Assembly: GCF_001434365.1 (NCBI RefSeq)
Contig: NZ_AZFN01000008.1
Span: forward strand, 20,423-84,422
Length of the DNA: 64,000 nt
Direction of reading: 5' to 3'
DNA from: Limosilactobacillus gastricus DSM 16045
Lineage (GTDB): Bacteria; Bacillota; Bacilli; Lactobacillales; Lactobacillaceae
In this document: piece after piece, positions 48,641 to 56,852 of the stretch
Layout of the letters: each line of letters opens with the position of its first letter
Numbering within the stretch: the stretch's first letter is position 1
Notes under the pieces: generated by a model
Told to the model about the DNA's origin: nothing
The model's input: only the letters and a program-made list of their open reading frames with translations
Database searches by the model: none
Program-made: the position numbers and the translations under genes

Positions 48641-49225
48641 TTATTTAACCCGAATCTTTTGTCCCGGTTGTAAGCCCGTCGTACTACTGAAACCATTTAA
48701 CTCCATAATCTTATCGACGGTCGTCCCGTTATTAATAGCCACCCGATAAAGTCCTTGCCCAGACTCTAAAGTAACATACTTTTTACCACTGGAAGAACTG
48801 GAACTGGAACTACTAGTTTTCGTGCTGGAAGTAGACGTTGACTTTTGACTAGCACTAGCTGTCTTACTGGTTTTGGTCGTCTTCGAACTTGATTTGGAAC
48901 TAGTCTTCTTGCTAGATGACTTTTGACTGCTTGACGACTTCTTTGAACTAGATGAAGAAGTTGCCTCAGTTTGTGGATGACTAAAACTATTTTGATGGTT
49001 AACCCAATAAACGACCGGGGTCGCCGCTAATAAGACTACTAAGATGACAAGAACCGTTAGCAACTGATTGCTGAAGGTCCGCCGCCGCCGATTAGAACGC
49101 CGACTTTGGACTCGTTTAGGTGCTGACTGCTTTTTTTGGTCCGCCCGTTCATCCGTAAAGGTTTTATTCCATAATTGAGATTGGTTATTGGATTGATCTT
49201 TTTGAGGTTCTTGTTTATCGCTCAT
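48641..49225 (-). CDS. Membrane-anchored LysM protein with Ser/Lys-rich linker
   Basis: 194 residues. A positively charged cytoplasmic head (RRSNRRRRTFSNQ) precedes one membrane helix (LLTVLVILVVLLAATPVVYW). Then a long Ser/Lys/Thr-rich stretch (residues about 90-145) leads to a C-terminal LysM domain (VTLESGQGLYRVAINNGTTV, ending LQPGQKIRVK) that should bind peptidoglycan outside the membrane. The order suggests a type II membrane protein. Similar genes stand between recQ and cmk in lactobacilli, but their role in the cell wall is not established. Confidence 0.88.
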   Translation of the reverse strand: MSDKQEPQKDQSNNQSQLWNKTFTDERADQKKQSAPKRVQSRRSNRRRRTFSNQLLTVLVILVVLLAATPVVYWVNHQNSFSHPQTEATSSSSSKKSSSSQKSSSKKTSSKSSSKTTKTSKTASASQKSTSTSSTKTSSSSSSSSSGKKYVTLESGQGLYRVAINNGTTVDKIMELNGFSSTTGLQPGQKIRVK

Positions 49226-49287
49226 AATACCCCTCCGTATCTTATTTCTTTATTATCTTATCTTATTTCAAATGATGGGTCTAGGAA

Positions 49288-50733
49288 TTAAAGATTAAAA
49301 AATGAATTTAGTCGTCTTCGCCAATCTAATTGACTATTTGGTAAGGATCGACTAACTTCTGCTGGTAAATCTAGATTTGATACCGTCCAATGTGGCAGGT
49401 CAACATCACAACAAAGCTGACCTTGTTCAATTTTTGATTCACCAAAATAATTAAGAATGACCTGGCGACGACAAGTTTGTGTCTGCAAATATTCCATCAT
49501 TTTATCCAATCGTGCCTGAACTTTTTGTTCCTGTTCATGGAACAATTGTTTAATTACTTGCGGACTGGTTTGATGGCTAAGGTAAAAAGCGATCACTTCA
49601 GCTTGCGGTCCCAGTGCTTCTATTGGTACGCCACCTTTATTAAATTGTTCCATTACACTAATTGGTGGCACTTCTACCGAGGTTAACAATCGAGGAATTT
49701 GGATGTCTCCTGGCGCATAGAGCAAGATTGCAAGCGCCTGTTGCCCATTACGGCCAGCACGGCCGATTTCTTGGACATAATTTTCTAAACTATTGGGTAA
49801 ATGATAATGAATGACATATCTGATGTTATCCTTATCAATCCCCATCCCGAAGGCACTGGTTGCGCATACTATCTGTAGTTCATCATGCATAAATTGTTGT
49901 TGAATTCGGTAACGATCTACATCCGAGATACCAGCATGATAAGCGGCGACTTGATAATCAGTTACCGCCGATAAATAAGCCGACATTTCATTAGCTAAAG
50001 CTCGACTAGAAAAATAAATAATCCCTTGGCCACCGAGTTGCTGTAATAACTCAACCAATCGTTGTCGTTTTTCATCTGGGTTAAAAACTTTTTCGACGGC
50101 TAAAAAAATGTTTTCCCGATTGACCGATTGAACGATCTGGTGCACCTGCTGAGATGTTAATCCCAATCGATCAATAATATCTTGGCGGGTATTCGGAGTA
50201 GCTGTGGCTGTTAACATTAATAATTTTGCGGGTTGTAAACTTTTAATAACTTCTTTGAGCAAGAGATACTCTGGTCGAAAATCTGGCCCCCATTGTGAAA
50301 TACAGTGGGCTTCGTCAATAACCATCATGGCCACCCCCTGCCGTTTAAAAGCTGCTAAGTTAGTCTCCTTAGCTAACATTTCTGGTGAGGTAAAGATAAA
50401 TTGATAATCACTTAAATGATTAAGGATTAACTGCCGATCTTGGTAACCAATGGTGGAGTTCAACATCGCCGCCTTTTTCAACCCTTGTTGGCGGAGCCGA
50501 TTTAATTGATCTTGCATTAAGGAAATTAAGGGCGAAACAATTAAAATCGGTCCCTTCAATAAATAAGCTGGCAACTGATATAAAAGGGTTTTCCCTGCCC
50601 CAGTTGGTAGCACTGCCAAGGTTGGTTGACCGGTTAAAAGAGCTTCCAAAGTCGCTAATTGACCTGGACGGAAGTGATCAAAGCCAAATTTATCATGCAA
50701 AATCTGTTTAAGTTGTGCTTGTATAGTCGCCAT
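49288..50733 (-). CDS. recQ: ATP-dependent DNA helicase RecQ, short form
   Basis: 3'-5' superfamily 2 helicase. 481 residues, against about 590 for E. coli RecQ: the HRDC domain is absent. Motif I is VLPTGAGKTLLYQLPA, II VIDEAHCISQWGPDFRPEYL, III LTATATP, V FGMGIDKDNIRYVIHY, VI QEIGRAGRNGQ. The zinc-binding segment after the helicase core is reduced (TCRRQVILNYFGE then LCCDVDLPHW, giving three Cys). The start overlaps the 3' end of the ypbB remnant by 26 bases, as in the ypbB-recQ operon of Bacillus. Confidence 0.93.
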   Translation of the reverse strand: MATIQAQLKQILHDKFGFDHFRPGQLATLEALLTGQPTLAVLPTGAGKTLLYQLPAYLLKGPILIVSPLISLMQDQLNRLRQQGLKKAAMLNSTIGYQDRQLILNHLSDYQFIFTSPEMLAKETNLAAFKRQGVAMMVIDEAHCISQWGPDFRPEYLLLKEVIKSLQPAKLLMLTATATPNTRQDIIDRLGLTSQQVHQIVQSVNRENIFLAVEKVFNPDEKRQRLVELLQQLGGQGIIYFSSRALANEMSAYLSAVTDYQVAAYHAGISDVDRYRIQQQFMHDELQIVCATSAFGMGIDKDNIRYVIHYHLPNSLENYVQEIGRAGRNGQQALAILLYAPGDIQIPRLLTSVEVPPISVMEQFNKGGVPIEALGPQAEVIAFYLSHQTSPQVIKQLFHEQEQKVQARLDKMMEYLQTQTCRRQVILNYFGESKIEQGQLCCDVDLPHWTVSNLDLPAEVSRSLPNSQLDWRRRLNSFFNL

Positions 50734-51743
50734 TTTCTCGATGACACCTCATGATTTGATATAACCGAAATTCAAAAAAAGCACTTGCTTCATCGGAATC
50801 TTCTTGAAATTGCCAGTTGAAGGCCGAGCCTTGATAAGTAGCTTTTAATTTTGCTAAGTTCGATGTTGGAATTAAGGCGGATACTGAAATTAATTCCGGC
50901 CTTAAAATCGCAATCTCTAAAATGTGTTCCCGCACCGTACTAATTTTTAAATGCCGCCGCTGACTGACTTCCGCAATTGAAATCCCGCTTTGAAAAGTTT
51001 GGATAGTTTTCATGGCACTTTGACTAGCTGGACTCGGACTAATCAAATCTTGTGTTAAAGCTGTTAACGGACCGGATTGGCTAGCTATAGTCGCCGCCAT
51101 CTTTAACCACAAATCGCGCCACATCACCGGGATCTCATCGATTGTTACCGCCAAGTGTTGCGCCGCTTGCTGATTAGTCCAGCCAACCAATTAAACGATA
51201 GGTCAAGAGAATAGCTAAGCGTTCGTCAACCGATGCAAGCTCCTCGGTAATTTTCTGTAAACAATTAATAATCAGCCTTATATCTTTCGGCTTTAAACTT
51301 CGTACCCATTGGCGAACCCGATTCATTTCATATTCTGATAATGATAAGGGTAGATATTGGTGGTCTTGATGTTGATATTGGGAAATCACTTGCAAGGCTA
51401 ACAAAACCCGATTAGCAAAGGTCTGATAGTTGGTTACCCAGGCCCACTGAATAAAATGAGGTTGGTAATGATGATCCCAAAAGGTCTTCACTTGCTCAAG
51501 CCCCGCTTCCGTTAAACTAGCTTGCTGATCGTCTATTTTCAGCAAACCATCTTTAACCCACTGAGCTAGCTGTTGATCATAATCTTGCCGCTTTAATTGC
51601 CGTTCAGCACCAAGCGCGCCGAGAATTTGATAGTTATAACCCCAAAACAAATTGGCTTCCGAACGGCGGTTCTTCAAAATATTTTCAATCACTCGAATTC
51701 GCCGTGGTTGGCGATTAAACAGGGTCAGTATATATGGATTCAT
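50708..51743 (-). pseudogene. YpbB-like helicase-associated protein, split by a frameshift
   Basis: The first part (51174-51743, 189 residues from an ATG with GGAGG 5 bases before) begins MNPYILTLFNRQPRRIR and ends LTYRLIGWLD. The second part (50708-51190, 160 residues) starts at a TTG directly after a stop and continues WTNQQAAQHLAVTIDE, ending in a helix-turn-helix domain (SGISIAEVSQRRHLKISTVREHI). Together about 350 residues match a single YpbB-type protein; B. subtilis YpbB also stands directly before recQ. One base too many (or three too few) near GGTTGGCTGG at 51180-51190 explains the split. The second part has no ribosome site. A sequencing error is an alternative. Confidence 0.75.
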
Positions 51744-51800
51744 CAGAGCCTCCCCGGATACCAAATAAAAAACTGGGTTCAAACCCAGTCAATAAGTTAA

Positions 51801-52373
51801 TTATAGATTATAGTGTTTTAACACTGATTGCAACGGTTTAGCGATAATTGCAAAAATCACGGCAATTAATATTCCTTTAAGGATATTAAATGGAACAACC
51901 CCTAAAGCTACTAGTTGGGGTACTGGAACCGATGGATGCCACCCCCACAAACTCATGTAAACCGGGACTAAAACTAACCAGTTTAAGGCCGACATAACAA
52001 CAGTCAAAGATGCCGTAGAAACCGCGCCCCCTAAGTATAACTGCTTAGCAAATTTCCATTTAGCTTTTTTAAAGACCCAAGCAAATGGCAAGAGAATGCA
52101 AAGTGATGAGGCAAGACTACTTAACACCCCTAGCCAATCACTAAAACCATTCATGGATGCATGTAAAAAGCATTTAATAAAGGCCACCATAAAGCCACTC
52201 AATGGTCCATACATCCAAGTAGCTAAAAGCACCGGAATATCTGAAAAGTCTAGTTTTAAATATGAAGCGACCGAAAAAGGATTGGGTAGTTCAAAAATCA
52301 TTAGGATAAAAGCAAGACAGCTTAAAACCGCAATAAAAGTAATTTGTTGAATCCGTCGATGTGATTCTGTCAT
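51801..52373 (-). CDS. ribU: Riboflavin ECF transporter S component RibU
   Basis: Membrane S component that binds riboflavin and joins the EcfA-EcfA'-EcfT module for import. 190 residues with about six helices. The start is the ATG at 52373 (M-T-E-S-H-R-R), with GGAGG 9 bases before; the long frame upstream runs through the riboswitch and is not coding. Characteristic parts are FELPNPFSVASYLKLDFSDIP and MYGPLSGFMVAFIKCFLH. The FMN riboswitch and its terminator directly upstream strongly support riboflavin as the substrate. EcfA/T genes are not in this window. Confidence 0.95.
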   Translation of the reverse strand: MTESHRRIQQITFIAVLSCLAFILMIFELPNPFSVASYLKLDFSDIPVLLATWMYGPLSGFMVAFIKCFLHASMNGFSDWLGVLSSLASSLCILLPFAWVFKKAKWKFAKQLYLGGAVSTASLTVVMSALNWLVLVPVYMSLWGWHPSVPVPQLVALGVVPFNILKGILIAVIFAIIAKPLQSVLKHYNL

Positions 52374-52415
52374 GACAATAAACCTCCGAATATTCTGAGA
52401 TCTATCTTCTTGGTA

Positions 52416-52446
52416 ATAAAAAGAGGACCATATCAAATATGTCCTC
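52416..52446 (-). terminator. Riboswitch-controlled terminator upstream of ribU
   Basis: Minus-strand arms GAGGACATAT and ATATGGTCCTC with a small loop, then five T. Placed between the FMN aptamer and ribU, so FMN binding should stop transcription here. Confidence 0.9.
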
Positions 52447-52457
52447 AAATCATTTCT

Positions 52458-52573
52458 AATCTTCTCTATACCAGACTTTACTGTCGGCATCCAGAATTGC
52501 ACTGGATTCCACCGCTCATGCGGGTTGCGGGCTATACCGCCGGTCGGGAATCTCACCCTGCCTTGAAGACAAA
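52458..52573 (-). promoter_or_regulatory. FMN riboswitch (RFN element)
   Basis: The minus strand carries conserved RFN blocks in order: TCTTCAAGGCAGGGTGAGAT, TCCCGACCGGCGGT, AGCCCGC, ATCCAGTGCAATTCTGGAT, GCCGACAGT, AAAGTCTGG, closed by GAGAAGA pairing with TCTTC. It precedes a terminator and ribU. It senses FMN and reduces riboflavin uptake. Confidence 0.97.
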
Positions 52574-52622
52574 TCTATTAAATTTACATGTTAACTTTAT
52601 CACGATCCCGGTCAAAGTACAA

Positions 52623-53342
52623 CTAGTGAGCTTGCTTTAATTCATGAATTTCATGTGGTTTCAAGGGACGCCATTCGCCAGCCTGTAAGTTACCTAAAGA
52701 TAACGGGCCATAGCTTTCACGGTGCAGTTTCATGACGGGATGGCCAACGGCCTGTAGCATTTTCTTAACCTGATGATAATGACCTTCGTGAATCGTTATT
52801 TCAATAATCTGGGTATGCCGACTGTCATCCGTTGAAATTACCTTAACTTTAGCGCCGCGCGCACGATGACCGTCAAACTTAACCCCATCACGTAACTGTT
52901 TTTCTTGCTCACGGGATAGCTTCCCCTTAATCTTAGCAATATAAACTTTATCAGTTTCATATTTCGGATGCATTAAGGATTGGGCTAAGCCTCCGTCATT
53001 AGTTAAAACTAGTAAACCAGTCGTATCGTAATCTAAGCGGCCGACTGGATAAACTCGGGTCTCCACCCCATCATCATGTAAAATGTCGACCACCGTCCGC
53101 CGTCCCTTATCATCATGGGCAGTACTGACGACCTGCCGCGGCTTGTTTAACATATAATATTCGGTTGGTTCTGGCTCAATTGGTACGCCATCAACACTAA
53201 CTAAATCATGGACACTTACCTTCGTCCCTAATTCCGTTACTAATTGACCATTAACTTCCACGTGACCTTCTGTGATCAGTTTTTCAGATGCCCGTCGTGA
53301 GGCCACGCCCGCTTGAGCCATTACTTTTTGTAAACGTTCCAT
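52623..53342 (-). CDS. rluB: Ribosomal large-subunit pseudouridine synthase B
   Basis: RsuA/RluB family enzyme modifying 23S rRNA near the peptidyl-transferase centre. 239 residues. An S4 domain is first (MERLQKVMAQAGVASRRASEKLI), then YMLNKPRQVVST and the catalytic Asp in YPVGRLDYDTTGLLVLTNDG. The ATG overlaps the scpB stop (TAATG), showing coupling within the scpA-scpB-rluB operon. Confidence 0.95.
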   Translation of the reverse strand: MERLQKVMAQAGVASRRASEKLITEGHVEVNGQLVTELGTKVSVHDLVSVDGVPIEPEPTEYYMLNKPRQVVSTAHDDKGRRTVVDILHDDGVETRVYPVGRLDYDTTGLLVLTNDGGLAQSLMHPKYETDKVYIAKIKGKLSREQEKQLRDGVKFDGHRARGAKVKVISTDDSRHTQIIEITIHEGHYHQVKKMLQAVGHPVMKLHRESYGPLSLGNLQAGEWRPLKPHEIHELKQAH

Positions 53343-53932
53343 TAGTCTTCACTTTCTTCATTCATTGCTTGTCTTGATTGAAGCGCCCGCAAGAAGATAT
53401 CTCCATCTAAACTCGCTTCATCTAGCTCATCGTCCAGTGGTGGTAACTGTTCTAATGAATCTAAACCAAAATAATCAAGGAAAGCAGCTGTAGTGGCATA
53501 TTGATATGGTCGCCCAGGGACTTCCAGCCGTCCTTTAGCTTCAATTAATCCTCGCATAATTAATTTTTGAATTGATCCAGAACTTTGTACCCCGCGAATT
53601 TCATCAACTTCAATCCGGGTAATCGGCTGCTTATAAGCGATGATTGCTAGTACTTCTAATATTGCCGGAGTTAGTGGCACCGTTAAGGGAGTTTCAAAGT
53701 ATCGCTTCATGACGGGAGCTAAGGCGGCTTTAGTAGCCAAACGATAAGTCTCACCACTATGTAATAAAGTTAAGGCTGATTTTTCATTTTCAGTATACTG
53801 ACTTGCTAACTGATTTAAAATTTCTAAAACGGCTGGTTTCATAAAACCAGTTGCACTAGCTAGCTCAGCAACACTAATGCCCTCATCGCCACTGATAAAA
53901 AGCAAGCCTTCAATTTGCGCTTGGTTATCCAT
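53342..53932 (-). CDS. scpB: Segregation and condensation protein B
   Basis: Kleisin-interacting winged-helix subunit of the SMC condensin complex. 196 residues from the ATG at 53932, which overlaps the scpA stop (ATGGATAA); an upstream in-frame GTG at 53956 is less likely. Motifs include QIEGLLFISGDEGISVAELA, PLTPAILEVLAIIAYKQPITRIEVDEIRG (in part) and GRLEVPGRPYQYATT. An acidic tail follows. It works with ScpA and SMC in chromosome organisation. Confidence 0.96.
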   Translation of the reverse strand: MDNQAQIEGLLFISGDEGISVAELASATGFMKPAVLEILNQLASQYTENEKSALTLLHSGETYRLATKAALAPVMKRYFETPLTVPLTPAILEVLAIIAYKQPITRIEVDEIRGVQSSGSIQKLIMRGLIEAKGRLEVPGRPYQYATTAAFLDYFGLDSLEQLPPLDDELDEASLDGDIFLRALQSRQAMNEESED

Positions 53933-54698
53933 GTTGATACTCTGCCTTTCGTTCACCTGGAAGGACGATTAACGGTCCCAGATAGGTACTTTGTTCAATT
54001 CGGACCGCCCGATGTTTAGCTAAATCTAAGATAGCCATGAAAGTAGTGATCAGATTATTCCGTGAGTACTCATCTGCAAACAAGTCTTCAAACCGGGTCG
54101 ATTGTGTAACCTTTTCCATGACAAAGTCAATCCGTTGGGCAACCGTGATCGGTTCTGAACTGACGGTTTGCCGAGCGGGTTCAATTAAATGATGGCGCTT
54201 AACCACCTTGGCAAAGGCTGTTTGTAATTGTTCCAGCGAAACACCGGGCGCAAAGGTCGCCTGGATAAAGTTCTCAGGAACGGCCATCGCTTCGCGGGTA
54301 AATTCTTGTTGTCGATATTCTTCACGATCCTTCAGCTTTTCGGCCGCCTGTTTATAGCGCTGGTACTCTAATAATTGTTGAACCAATTCATCCCGGGGAT
54401 CAACCATTTCTTCATCAACTTCATCATCAATTACCGGTGGCTTCGGCAATAGCATCTCGCTTTTAATCGCCATTAAAGTCGCTGCCATGACAAAATATTC
54501 CCCCGCAATATCCAACTGCCGGGCTTGCTGTTGCCGCAAAAAATCCATATATTGAGCCGTGATAGAACTAATCTCAATATCATAAATATCCATTTCGGCT
54601 TGTTTAATGAGTTGTAAAAGAACTTCTAACGGTCCCTCGAATTCATTAAGTCGCAAGGTTGGTTGGTCCGAATATTCTGGTAAATTCGCTTGGGCCAT
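53925..54698 (-). CDS. scpA: Segregation and condensation protein A
   Basis: Kleisin subunit bridging the SMC heads. 257 residues. N-terminal LNEFEGPLEVLLQLIKQAEMDIYDIEI is the family hallmark (shown as known stretch, partial), followed by YFVMAATLMAIKSEMLLP and a C-terminal winged helix (TTFMAILDLAKHRAVRIEQ). The start is 3 bases after the RibT-like gene. Part of the operon ribT-scpA-scpB-rluB. Confidence 0.96.
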   Translation of the reverse strand: MAQANLPEYSDQPTLRLNEFEGPLEVLLQLIKQAEMDIYDIEISSITAQYMDFLRQQQARQLDIAGEYFVMAATLMAIKSEMLLPKPPVIDDEVDEEMVDPRDELVQQLLEYQRYKQAAEKLKDREEYRQQEFTREAMAVPENFIQATFAPGVSLEQLQTAFAKVVKRHHLIEPARQTVSSEPITVAQRIDFVMEKVTQSTRFEDLFADEYSRNNLITTFMAILDLAKHRAVRIEQSTYLGPLIVLPGERKAEYQHG

Positions 54699-54701
54699 GC
54701 A

Positions 54702-55091
54702 CTACTCCTTCGCTTTGACCTGTTGTCGCTGATAGTATAATCCTTTTTCCCAATTACTAATTAAGGGTTGAATCGCTAAAGTCCCCATTAAACGACAATC
54801 GCTAAATTGCTGGTGTAAATCATTAAAGACATCATAAACATTACGTCCCGACCGATCACTCGGTGAAAAAGATAAATGCCGAACCAAAATATAATGTTCA
54901 CCTTGTTCAAAAATGATAATCCCAGTTAATTGATTGGTAAATGGATTCTCCCATAACATTACCTGGCGATTACCTGATGTTGCCCAATCAAGTTCATGAT
55001 TTAGGCGTTCATAATCGTTCTTCCATTCGGGTATAAATGACATTAAACCCAAAGCAATCTTACGGTTTTCTTTCCGATAGGCTTTTAACAT
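54702..55091 (-). CDS. ribT: RibT-like GNAT family protein
   Basis: 129 residues, resembling the RibT protein of the Bacillus riboflavin operon (a GNAT-fold protein) in length and in the N-terminal pattern YRKENRKIALGLMSFIP. VMLWENPFTNQLTGIIIFEQ and HYILVRHLSFSPSDRSGRNV follow, where the last is the acetyl-CoA loop region without a strict Q/RxxGxG. In Bacillus it is next to ribDEAH; here those genes are absent and the neighbours are xerD-like and scpA. The enzyme reaction of RibT is not well defined. Confidence 0.8.
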   Translation of the reverse strand: MLKAYRKENRKIALGLMSFIPEWKNDYERLNHELDWATSGNRQVMLWENPFTNQLTGIIIFEQGEHYILVRHLSFSPSDRSGRNVYDVFNDLHQQFSDCRLMGTLAIQPLISNWEKGLYYQRQQVKAKE

Positions 55092-55101
55092 CTCACATCT
55101 C

Positions 55102-55884
55102 CTACACGTGTCGACCTAATAAAGTCTGAATCAGGGTCAACGGAGCACCGTTTTCAGTTAAACGAGCAATGAAACTTTGTCGAATCCGCCGTGGTGAAAC
55201 ATTGTCAAGGCCAGCTTCCGTGCCAGCTTGCCGGATTAATTGCCAAATCAATTGGCGACTAAATGGTTGCTTAGGCGTTCGTTCAAACAAATATTGATCC
55301 GCCTGGGGCTGCAAATCCATTAGATACCATCTTAAAACCATTGCCGTTTGATCATCATAAAGAACAACGCGATCACTTAGTTGAATCGTCTGTAAATCAA
55401 ACTGAAAAGCACTAACTTTCAATTTACAAAGTTCGCTCACCCGCATCCCTGTAGAATATAATAATTCGATCATTAAGCGAGTACGGACCTGCGAAAATTC
55501 CGTTAATTTAATCCGCCCTAACAACCTTTCCATTTCCGCTTTGGTCAATGGTTGATCAGGGTTAGTTACATCGTTAACAGGTAGCTCCACTAAGTCCACC
55601 GGATTATCGTCTAATACCGAGCGACTTTGCCAATAACGAAAAAACCTTTGCAAACTTAACAAGTGACGACGAATGGTGGCCTTGGCTTGAGTTTGTTCGG
55701 TAAGCCATGCCAATAAAGTATTTTGATCAACCTGATGCCAATCATTGATATCTTGGCTTTCTAACCAATCAACAAATACAGCCAAGTCATGACGATAACT
55801 TTGGATCGTCGCAGCATTTAAGTTTTTAGCATCAGCTAAGTTGACTAAATATTCATTTGTTAAGGTCCTGAGTTCCGTTGTCAT
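55102..55884 (-). CDS. XerD-locus recombinase-like protein, truncated and lacking the catalytic Tyr
   Basis: 260 residues at the place of xerD (before scpA), against about 295-300 for XerD. The core-binding domain is intact (ATIQSYRHDLAVFVDWL, TIRRHLLSLQRFFRYW). In the catalytic part the first Arg is kept (STGMRVSELCKL), but the hairpin Lys is gone (QLSDRVVLYDD), HxxR reads RRIR (SPRRIRQSFIA), and the protein stops at LLGRHV, before the Tyr. No leftover coding lies in the 10 bases before ribT. Streptococcal XerD-like proteins at scpA are similarly non-catalytic, so a structural or regulatory role is likely. It overlaps cvfB by 32 bases. Confidence 0.82.
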   Translation of the reverse strand: MTTELRTLTNEYLVNLADAKNLNAATIQSYRHDLAVFVDWLESQDINDWHQVDQNTLLAWLTEQTQAKATIRRHLLSLQRFFRYWQSRSVLDDNPVDLVELPVNDVTNPDQPLTKAEMERLLGRIKLTEFSQVRTRLMIELLYSTGMRVSELCKLKVSAFQFDLQTIQLSDRVVLYDDQTAMVLRWYLMDLQPQADQYLFERTPKQPFSRQLIWQLIRQAGTEAGLDNVSPRRIRQSFIARLTENGAPLTLIQTLLGRHV

Positions 55885-56752
55885 CGCTAATTAATTTAGT
55901 AACTCCATCCGTTTGTCTTACTAAGCCGGCCTTCATTAAATGACCAATTGCTCGTTTAAATTGTCCCTTCGAAATCCCTAAAATCGTTTTAATCGTCTCA
56001 GGATCGCTCTTATCCGTTAAAGCCAGTTCATGATTTGGATCATGCTTTAAAATCATCAGGATCTGCTGAGCATCTTCCCCAATTGCTTCATATGATCGTG
56101 GTTTTAAGGATAAATTCAAAACGCCATGACTGGATAAACCAATCACCCGTGCAGACACTTTCGACCCTAAGCGTGGCTCCTGATCTCGTTCGCTCGGGTG
56201 AATAAATCCTAAACAATAATCATCCGTCAAAACGTATGATCCCGCCATCTTTAATCGATAAACGGTCCCTTTTACATTCCAATTTTTCATCTTGGCTTGG
56301 GGACGTCTGGCAATTGCTTGAAAAATTGCTTCATCAGCTAACTTCCCCCAAATCCGGTCATGTTTATCAACGGTCAAGGCAATTAACAAACGATCACCGG
56401 GTTGCGGCCACAAATGCTTTAGAGTCGGTAAATCATCCAGTGAGACCACGACATCCTTATTGGGTAAACCAATATCGACGAAGACACCAAGATCACGACG
56501 AACATTGACCACCGTCCCAAAATCATAGTGGTCAATTTGAACGGTTGGAATATGATCACAGGTCATTTGCAACTGATGATGGTCGTTTTCGTAAACGAAA
56601 CCCTGAACTTGACCACCAATATGTAGGACTTGTGGCGCCTCATCTTTAGGCAGGCGATAAGTTTGCCCATTCCGCGCTGGTTGGACAAAGTAATCGGTCT
56701 CATTTTCATCAATCATGACTGCGGTCACAATTTTTCCTAGATCAGTGTTCAT
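55853..56752 (-). CDS. cvfB: CvfB family S1-like RNA-binding protein
   Basis: 299 residues. CvfB (conserved virulence factor B, YitL) binds RNA through three S1-type domains and a C-terminal winged helix. Seen are HYDFGTVVNVRRDLGVFVDIGLPNKD, VYRLKMAGSYVLTDDYCLGFIHPSE, and the winged-helix SDPETIKTILGISKGQFKRAIGHLMKAGLV (in parts). In S. aureus it affects virulence-gene expression. An AAGGAG site is 8 bases before the ATG. It precedes the XerD-like gene in the same transcription unit. Confidence 0.92.
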   Translation of the reverse strand: MNTDLGKIVTAVMIDENETDYFVQPARNGQTYRLPKDEAPQVLHIGGQVQGFVYENDHHQLQMTCDHIPTVQIDHYDFGTVVNVRRDLGVFVDIGLPNKDVVVSLDDLPTLKHLWPQPGDRLLIALTVDKHDRIWGKLADEAIFQAIARRPQAKMKNWNVKGTVYRLKMAGSYVLTDDYCLGFIHPSERDQEPRLGSKVSARVIGLSSHGVLNLSLKPRSYEAIGEDAQQILMILKHDPNHELALTDKSDPETIKTILGISKGQFKRAIGHLMKAGLVRQTDGVTKLISDDNGTQDLNK

Positions 56753-56800
56753 ATGGCACTCCTTTTCTTAACCACCTTATTTTAACGGTATTTAGCCCAA

Positions 56801-56837
56801 AAGAAAAGGGATCACAATCCGCAATTGTGAAACCCTT
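56801..56837 (-). terminator. Terminator of pyk
   Basis: Minus-strand arms AAGGGTTTCACAAT and ATTGTGATCCCTT with a 5-base loop, followed by TTCTTTT; 16 bases after the pyk stop. Confidence 0.85.
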
Positions 56838-56852
56838 GCACTTTAATAATAA

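Noticed and set aside
52374..52640. Coding frames through the region upstream of ribU on either strand
   Set aside because: The conserved FMN aptamer and its terminator explain the region; frames there are accidental.
53933..53956. GTG start for ScpB at 53956
   Set aside because: The ATG at 53932 overlaps the scpA stop and gives the usual ScpB N-terminus.
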